From Bemisia tabaci (Eukaryota > Arthropoda > Insecta > Hemiptera > Aleyrodidae): a stretch of 64,000 bases of DNA. Of this stretch, positions 56,622 through 64,000 are shown one piece after another; position 1 is the stretch's first letter, and every line of letters begins with the position of its first letter. Under the pieces are notes generated by a model. It was not told the origin of the DNA, did not search any database, and was given only the letters and a program-made list of their open reading frames with translations. Where the stretch lies: the NCBI RefSeq assembly GCF_918797505.1, contig NC_092800.1:26985577-27049576 (forward strand), in the 5' to 3' direction. The position numbers and the translations under genes were made by a program.

Positions 56622-58464
56622 TTTACCTTCCACGAGGATTGCGATTCCGTCACAAATGTAAAGTCCCGTGTTGGTGAAGGTCAGTCGGATGTTTTTGAGG
56701 CTCCCAGTAGCCAATTTCAATAGCCCTTGCAATCCGCGGCGCTCCCAAGAGTACCTTAATTGTGCTCTTATTTACGGTGAGCTTAATGGTTTTAGGCATG
56801 TGGGTTCATCTGCTCATTTCCGGCCTGAAGGGAATAAGGGCCCTCAATTACCCTGCACTCATGTAATAATTAAAAGCAGTCTCCGTTTTGGACTCCCGCG
56901 CGTGAAGGATTCCCCGTTCGGGTTCCTCTTCCGCTGCTACGGAGAATGTTAACGACTTTACCCTGCTATCTTCAAGTTCATCGCGGTTCCATACTCGTTT
57001 TCTAATTAATTTAAATTGTTATTTATTTTGAAAAGGATTTTCTCATACAGTACTTACCTTGGTGTCTAGGACCGGGGAAAACTGAGAATCATCAGCTCTG
57101 GGAAAAAAAGTCGCTTGGATCTAGAGTCCAGACTCTTAAAAACATTGATAAGAAAAAGTACTCTTGATTCAATCAGATGAATAAAATATGAAAAAAATCT
57201 ATATTCATACCTGGAGAATAATACAAATTGCTCCGAGAAAATCCCGGGAAAATTGTGAAGAATTCAGATGCCAATTCGGGAATGAGCTCGTGAAAATCGT
57301 GGGAAATCAGGGAATGAGCTCGTGGAAATCGGGGGAAATCAGGGAATGAGCGTGGTCAAGAATTCTAGATACGTTAGTTTACACTGATTAGCATAAGTCT
57401 TTGTTTTCTATTTTCCAAAATTTTCTCGATAATTTTGGCTGAATTTTCAGCCCTGATTCAAAACATGACCTCCGTTTTTCTAGATCAGCTTAGTTTTCCC
57501 CAATAACAGGAGCAGGAACCCCTTCTAAAAGCAAGTTCTTAGAAAGAATGGGTCTTCCGAGCTGGAAAATTGCATCTTTTTCGTTTAAAAAATCCGACTT
57601 TTTGAAAATTTGGTTTGTGCAAAAACCAGACTGACCCGCGTCGAGCAGTGTTATTCTCTGGAGGAGCTAAGCGTGCAAAATGTGCGCGATCGCCCAAACC
57701 GTGGATCGCGGTGTGGACCTCAAAAAACTTTGTCCATTCCCGCGGGCAAAGTATAGGCAATTTACACATCGAAACGTATGTGTACAACAGTGTAGCGCTT
57801 GAAGTATCTATGCGATGTCGAAGGCGCCATGTATGGTGCTCGCGAGCGTGCGGGCGTATCTGCTATTGCCCGCGATGATTCGAATGCGGTCAGTCGATTA
57901 AAATTATTAGAAGTGCGTTCTTTTTTGGTGAAAAATCTAAAAGCGTTTTGATATTGATAACTCTTAGCTCTGTATTGTTGCTTGTCTGTCGGTTTTAAGG
58001 TTTTTTTTCTTTATTGCCGTCCGCGCCTCTATCGAGCGCTATAATAATGCATACATTACTGCTCTTGTACTGTATTTCATACAGCTGTTCAACATGCTGC
58101 GTTAATGTACTGTTGATATCACAGTAACTGCGCTTATTTATTTCGTTAAAATTACTTCGATCTCGCTGATTTTTTTCGGTCAAAGTTACCTCGATCGCGG
58201 AAAGGAGGGGTTGCGATTCGGGCCAAAATCGTTCCCTCCAGGGAATCGGGAAATTTTTTGATATTTGGCAGTTGACGATGCATACTTAACAGAAATAATT
58301 GAGTTTTGCCGATTTTCTCAATTCTTGGCTGCGGAACAGGGGTCTTAACATGGCTCCGGACCCCAAAATAGCTGAAATTTGGCGTTTTTCGTCATCGTGG
58401 AATAACTGTGTTTTTTAAAACTCTGTGTGTAAAAACGGAAGGCAACAAGGGATCAATTGGATTC
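56622..58464. other. No gene seen
   Basis: Short ORFs without features. GGAAATCAGGGAATGAGC occurs twice in tandem near 57300-57355. Confidence 0.5.
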
Positions 58465-58680
58465 TAATCAGGGTTGCAAATGTGATTTGAAAAATATAAA
58501 AGATTAGACCTTCCCGTGAAATATTTCATGAAATTTCACGAAGTTCCGAAAAACATGACAAATAATCAAAACACCAAAGAGCAAAAACCATTTGCCTTTC
58601 ATTTAATTTCGAGAAATAGATATCAGTATCCACTCTTTTTTGATATTCCAAGATTTTTATGAAAAATTGCTACCCTGAAT
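58465..58680. repeat. Repeat with ATGAAATTTCATG words
   Basis: CAGGGTTGCAAATGTGATTT at the left and AAAATTGCTACCCTG at the right suggest a MITE; the interior GAAATATTTCATGAAATTTC is shared with 36160-36190. Confidence 0.65.
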
Positions 58681-59509
58681 ATAATCGTAAGTACATCGCA
58701 CGGCACTTCGACGTTGTGTCCAAACCCCTGGAAAACTCCTCACTTAGCGTATTACTTGATGCGTTACCGCCCCAGTTGAAAGTGTTAGGAAAGGGTCTCT
58801 CACACAACGAGACGAGTCGAATCGATGAGCGGACCGCGGGTCGAAAAAGCGCCGAAGCGCGGCGAACCCGAAATCGGGAAGTTCCGAAAGAGGCAAGACG
58901 AAAGTTTGAATCGCGAGTAATTAAAACACTGAAAAGGGAATAATTAGGTAACTAATCCAGTTATTTATGGAGTATACAAATGAACCGAAATGAAACGAGA
59001 TTGAAACCGACCGCGGAAGGGGGAGCGGAATGAATCAAATTCTAGGGGAAACATCAAGCCTGAGCGAATACATTTAAGAGCTCACGTTGCCAAATTCCTC
59101 CGCGAGCCCTCCCCGGAGGATTTTAATCTTTCCGGTGGATGATTACTTCCGTTGGAGTGGATTCGGGGCGCACTCGCCGAAAGTGCGCCAAGTTACATTA
59201 ACTCATAGGCGAGAAAGGGAGGTACAAGTTTTGTTCCCGCGCCGTGCGCCTCTTTGGGTTTTGGTAATTTTCCAGCGGATCGTTTATCACCCTTACACCA
59301 CACTTTGCGTTTTGGAATCTAATAGCATATGCGCACTTACTACTCGGATAATCTTTACTTAGAGAGGGATCCTTACTATTAATTCCGGAAGGTTTAAATA
59401 TGTTTTAAAAAAAAAAAAAAAAATACGGGGGCTTAGGCAATAACAGCGAAGCGACGGCTCATTTTTATTTTTCATTTTTTCCGGTTGATAATGAAATTGT
59501 TAATATTTG

Positions 59510-60006
59510 GAAACGCATGTGTGAGGAGTTTGCGATTTGATTGTTGGTTCTTATGTAAAAGTTCGCGAGAAACACGATGGTGCTACTGGTTTCCTCTAAA
59601 ATCAACTGCCAAGCTCAAAAAAATCTCTCAAAGTGAGGGCAAAATGGAGGGATATCGCACGCTATCCTGAGAGTCCACCTCTACATGAAAACAAACTCTC
59701 CATGCAAATATAGGGAGCAAATACATTTACAGGGCTGCCACTTTATTTGGGGACTCTAAAACTGAAAACACGTCATCACTGCGCTAATGTATTTGCTCCC
59801 TATCTTTGCATGGAGAGTTTTTCTTGATGTAGAGGTGGCCTCTCAGGATAGCGTGGGATTTCCCGCCATTTTGGCCTCAACTTGAGAGCTTTTTGTGAGC
59901 TTTGGAGATGATTTCAGCGAAAACCAGTGGCCACATCGTGTTTCTCGCAAACTTTTACATAAGAATCAATAGTCAAATCGCAAATTCCTCACAAATGCAA
60001 CATCTC
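59510..60006. mobile_element. 497-bp foldback element, copy B
   Basis: Homologous over its whole length to 34659-35159; AACGCATGTGTGAGGAGTTT is mirrored by AAATTCCTCACAAATGCAAC. The centre is GGGGACTCTAAAACTG. Confidence 0.92.
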
Positions 60007-60149
60007 CATTCCCCGGTCCATTATTCCAGCTTACATAAAATATTTGCAATCGGTGAAAATGTAATCTTTATTCCCGTTTGTGACACTGCGAAGGCCTAAA
60101 ACACGAGAACCAATCAGAAATAAATTCGCATTGCCTTTACTCTCAGTAT

Positions 60150-60600
60150 AAAGGCACCCTTTTCCGGAGGATCCGAGTCGAGGGGAATATTCGGCAACGG
60201 TGCCACGAGCGCGAAGGAGCGGGCCCGGGCCAAGCATGATTTGCATTCAGCACGTGCGAGGTTCAGAGGTTCAAGAGCCCGAAAGTTTGCTCGCTACACA
60301 ATTAAATTGAGCCTCTTGTGCGTTGCTCGACCGACGCGAACCCCCATGCGGCGATGCGATGCGTTCCCTGTTCCTTTGCTCTCTTGTTCCCGGCCCGGCG
60401 CCCGCAAATCCACCCTGCTCCGTCTTCCCGCGACCCTATCCAGGTCATATCAACGGTATTTTATCCCGACGTCGCTGCTGTGGCTATCGGTCGAGTGCCT
60501 CCCGGGCCGGGGTCCGCGGCTTATTCTAATAAAAGTCGGAAATGGTTTGCTCTTCCCCGTGTTTCCAGAGAGGATGCGCCCCCGGCGAAATGTAAGCCGA
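60150..60600. other. GC-rich patch; no gene called
   Basis: CpG-rich with several overlapping ORFs (up to 168 codons, Arg/Pro/Ser-rich) in all frames, typical of compositional ORFs. No domain recognised. Confidence 0.45.
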
Positions 60601-61410
60601 CTTGAATATGAAATGTTGTGTGGAAGATCCGGGGAAGTCGGATACAATGGGAAAATCGGATTCATTTCAAGAAAGGGAAATATTCGTCGCTTACGGCGAC
60701 GTGGCTGTTCGGCCACTTACGCCACAGTGGCGTGGAGTACTTTGTGATATATCGATTGATCTACTATTTAAACCTGCAGATGCTATAATGCCATCCATTA
60801 AAATAGAATTAATTTTACACACTCTAAACTCACTGCCAACGTTATCACCACTTTAGTCACCGGGAGATAGCATTGAAATAAATCACCTTACGCAAAAATG
60901 AGTCACGATAAATTCCTTTCCAGCATACAAAAAAAAAGAGAAAGAGTTAGAAAGATGAGAGAATAGGAAACATTCATACGGAGAGAAAGTGAATAATGTT
61001 GACCCATGAGGAAAGATTTTTTTTTTAAAGAAGTACCTTGATCAAAGATATTCCAATTACATTAATGCGCATCATCACAATAGCTATCTGAGCTGAGAAA
61101 TTGTAAGCTGATTGCTGAAATGGCAAGCTGGAACATACCTGCGAACAAAAAACCCAAAACTAAAATCACGAGAAATTGAAAACGTAAGAAAAAACAGCGT
61201 CGAATAAAAAATTTAGGTATACGGGGTTAAAAGTAAGGAAGCCGGTATGCTTGCTGAAAAGCACTGATTCTAGACGATGAGGCACTGGTCACACTGGAAT
61301 TTAAAGATATCTCAGAGGACATGTCAAGCCTAAAATTTTCAACCTTTTGAAATTCGACCCACCACGTGCCCATCGAATCTGTTTTTTTTCCCCCTCGTAA
61401 GGGATTAACA

Positions 61411-61608
61411 CTGAAAAAAATTCTCCAGGCCATATATACATACCGTCCGTTCCGGACACAGAGGCCGAAAGTTTCGGGTGCTGGAGCCGTATCTCTGACT
61501 GCCCCGGGTGCTACACCCGGAACTTTCGGCCTCTGAGCCCGGAACGCGGGCGGTATGTCTATATAGCCTGTAAGTACGGCTTCCACAGCTGGAGTTTTTT
61601 TTTTCAGT
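61411..61608. mobile_element. Foldback MITE with a GC-rich hairpin
   Basis: CACTGAAAAAAATTCTCCAG is mirrored by CTGGAGTTTTTTTTTTCAGT. Inside, AGAGGCCGAAAGTTTCGGGT and complement form a strong stem around a CCCCGGGTGC centre. Confidence 0.88.
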
Positions 61609-62256
61609 CAGTCAATTTTCATATGAATCTTACGTTGCGTGTATTTCTATTTGCACTATAAAGGACTTGTTACCTTTTGAAAAAAAATCGACTCATCCGA
61701 TGAAATGAGACTATTCAACGATTCGACGAGGAAAGCTCCGGATCCAGTATCTGCTGAATCGAGGTCTCACGCATCAACCAGGCGCAGGGTTAATTATTTT
61801 CGAGAGCGCTAACGTATAAATAAACAAACGAACAAACATAATAATCGTCGTGTACGCGACAATAATACGCGACATATTTGATGGATCAGTCGAGTAACTC
61901 AACATGAAAAAAAGGAGAGAAAAAAACAGCTTAAGGGGATTTACGAAGGTACCACTCTCTCGCGCGGGGCAGAATGGGACGGGGGGGGGGGGGTTTCGCG
62001 TGTAATTGACGTTCAGAAGGGACCCGGAAGGGGTGATGCAGGGAACGGGGGAGGAGGGGGCACATTCGAGTTTCGATGGAGACAATACGACTCGAATCTC
62101 CATATTCACTCATCCTGGCTGCTGTGAGTAGTTTCCACGGAAAAATTGCTCCCGGCTGGGGCTGCTGCCAGTCGAACTTGGAGCAGTGGTTACCAAAACG
62201 CGCGTCCTGAAGCGGATGCAGAATGTATAACTGCCATGATGTTATTATGAATCTCA

Positions 62257-62569
62257 CTGAAAAAAAATAAAATCTCGGTGTATTTACTAATTACCATTTA
62301 TGGAATTGGTAATTTTACCGGACCTTGGTAAAAACGCCGATATTTTTTATCGACTGTGGTAGAATTACGGAGGTAAAATGGCAAAGTTACCGGGAATCGA
62401 TTATCAATACAAGTGGTATTCTTACCTGGAAAAACAGTAAAAATACCGGTTTGTAGGTAAGCTTACCAGTCTGTCTTGGTAAAATTACCAATAGTTGGTA
62501 AAAAAAAGTAAGATGGTAAAGGTACCAACGGACCTTGGTAAAAACGTCGAGAATTTTTTTTCAGTGTGT
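62257..62569. mobile_element. MITE with ends CACTGAAAAAAAA, TTGGTAA-rich
   Basis: CACTGAAAAAAAATAAAAT at the left, AATTTTTTTTCAGTGTG at the right. The interior is short TTGGTAAAAT/ATTACC words in both orientations, plus a direct repeat GGACCTTGGTAAAAACG. Confidence 0.85.
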
Positions 62570-62639
62570 TATTATGAACCTTGATAGAACTCTGATACCT
62601 GCCCGTGGTTAGTGAGTGGGTCAGTTATTACACTGTTCA

Positions 62640-63165
62640 CAGAATCGTGTTTTGATACTGGATTCTTGCAGATTAGCTAAATATAACAAGATCTGTCCAA
62701 ACAGCAACTTACTACGTTCTATAGTAACCGAGAAATCGCGTCTAATAGTATGGGTCAGTTGCGCTTGTCACAGAGTCGTGTTTTGATATTGGATTCTTGC
62801 AGATTAGCTAAATATAATAAGATCTGTACAAACAGCAACTTACTACGTTCTACATAGTAACCGAGATATCGCGCTTTGAAATATTGTTTGTGACGTCATC
62901 CACCTAGTGACACCCTTGGTTTCTTTCATCTTGCTTTCATCCGAGTTTCACGTTGTGCAATCAATGCAAAAGAGTAAATCACCGGTTGATGAATTCAAGG
63001 TGGAGGAAACCATGGTATGCATAACCGCGGCGGATGATGTCACACACGGGATTTAACAAGGCGCAGTAGCTCGGTTGCATTAAAAGAAAAAAGTTGCTGT
63101 CAGCACAGATCTTATTATTTTCAGCTAATCCATAAGACTCAAGCATCAAAACGCGATTCTATGAC
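62640..63165. repeat. 131-bp tandem duplication plus an inverted third copy
   Basis: CGTGTTTTGATACTGGATTC to TACTACGTTCTA occurs at 62646 and again at 62777. A reverse-complement copy (AGCAACTTTTTT ... ATAGAATCGCGTTTTGATG read on the minus strand) ends the block near 63160. Confidence 0.88.
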
Positions 63166-63189
63166 CAGCGGAACTGACCCTTATTCGAT

Positions 63190-63421
63190 ACTGATACCGA
63201 AACTGCACTCGAATGCCATATTTTCTCTCTGAAAAAACCACGCCTTTATCACGTTGAATTTCTGTGTTAAAATTGGTAAGTGAGTGCCTTAGTCTCCTGA
63301 CAACAGAATTGCGATCTGAAAATTTGAGAAAAATGACGAGTAGCTGAAAAAAATGGAACCAATCGATGCGATATATCGCATGCCGTTCCGACACAAAATA
63401 TGGCGTCCATCGAATCACCTT
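63190..63421. repeat. Dispersed repeat, copy B
   Basis: Counterpart of 47870-48102, with the same word order; it directly follows the inverted copy of the 131-bp unit. Confidence 0.8.
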
Positions 63422-64000
63422 AAGCTACAGAGACGGAAGAACGAGACCCCTCTAACTATCCACCGCAACCGCAGAGAAAGGATTGAGAATCACTCGTACG
63501 AACCACGGTACCCGCGCTTGGGGGGGGGGGGGGGGAGGTGGAAGGGCGGAGACGAACGAAACGATAAAAAATATCACGGCTGAAAATAATGCTCAACTGA
63601 AAGGGGTGAAAATGAACCCTTGACATTAGTCGCAAGTTTCGTTCTTGGTCAAAAGTCGGAATAAAAATTAGGGGCGCTCCCGCATCCCGATGGAACGGAA
63701 GACCGGGGGAGGGGGGGTGGATAGGCAATCTCCCCGAGTTCGAGGCGTCTGTTGCGGGGCGGGGGGGGAGGGGCCCCCTCGGTACCCCCGTCCTCCCTGC
63801 GGCCCGTAACACATCGATTTCCGTCCCACCGCTCATCTCGTATTCCGCGTTCAGTTAACCTGTACACCTCTTTGCGCTGAGCGACCAGGATTCCAACAAG
63901 TGTTCCGGGCAAGGAACAGGTCTGGACGCTCGGTACGTGGAAGGACATTCACTGCAGATATGCACGGAGAAAAACCTATGCCTTTAGGAACCAATTAGTG
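63422..64000. other. G-rich tail of the window; no gene called
   Basis: Poly(G) at 63521 and G/C-rich stretches at 63700-63790. ORFs on the minus strand (Pro-rich) are translations of these runs. Confidence 0.5.

Noticed and set aside
60241..60747. 168-codon plus-strand ORF
   Set aside because: Lies in a GC-rich patch where several frames on both strands are open; Arg/Pro-rich composition without motifs.
63456..63948. Pro-rich minus-strand ORFs of 99-126 codons
   Set aside because: Produced by poly(G) and G-rich runs read on the opposite strand.
1..64000. CRISPR arrays, operons, phage or bacterial defence systems
   Set aside because: Spliced animal genes, TTAGG repeats and MITEs show a eukaryotic nuclear sequence; no repeat-spacer structure was seen.

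Overview
This is a 64 kb piece of an animal nuclear genome. It carries spliced genes with GT-AG introns, very large intergenic and intronic spaces, many short inverted-repeat transposons, homopolymer runs and two assembly gaps of exactly 500 N (4457-4956 and 40729-41228). The proteins are insect-like and there is a (TTAGG)n block, the arthropod telomere unit. Several dispersed repeats look like ones I associate with hemipteran, whitefly-type (Bemisia-like) genomes. That species assignment is inference from memory, not a search.

Recognisable genes, all on the minus strand: (1) the first two coding exons of huntingtin (1181 down to 1, running off the left edge), without a polyglutamine tract; (2) four consecutive internal exons of a hemicentin-like extracellular VWA protein (12746 down to 5151), with both its N-terminal exons and any Ig-domain exons missing from view; (3) a complete syntenin gene (29995 down to 22867, six coding exons, about 335 aa, two PDZ domains). 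Inside a presumed hemicentin intron, or upstream of that gene, sits a 5.2 kb DNA transposon (13109-18330). It has 541-bp near-identical terminal inverted repeats and an apparently intact two-exon DDE/RNase-H-like transposase. Weaker calls are a 74-codon ORF ending inside the telomere-like array, a plus-strand first coding exon at 32759, and a degenerate zinc-finger remnant at 45.6-46.0 kb.

Layout: 1-5 kb, huntingtin start, telomere-like block and gap; 5-13 kb, hemicentin exons separated by MITE-filled introns; 13-18 kb, the transposon; 18-23 kb, AT-rich with little visible; 23-30 kb, syntenin with repeats in its introns; 30-32.8 kb, syntenin upstream region and a possible divergent start site; 33-64 kb, essentially gene-free. 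This last part is dense in foldback elements, MITEs, two tandem arrays, GC-rich patches and one 1.07 kb palindrome with Pol III-like boxes. Most ORFs over 60 codons there lie in repeats or GC-rich patches and are not believable genes.

The three host genes have no evident shared pathway: huntingtin is a HEAT-repeat scaffold, hemicentin is extracellular matrix, and syntenin is a PDZ adaptor of exosome and syndecan trafficking. Their proximity is ordinary neighbourhood unless the 500-N gap hides a misjoin.
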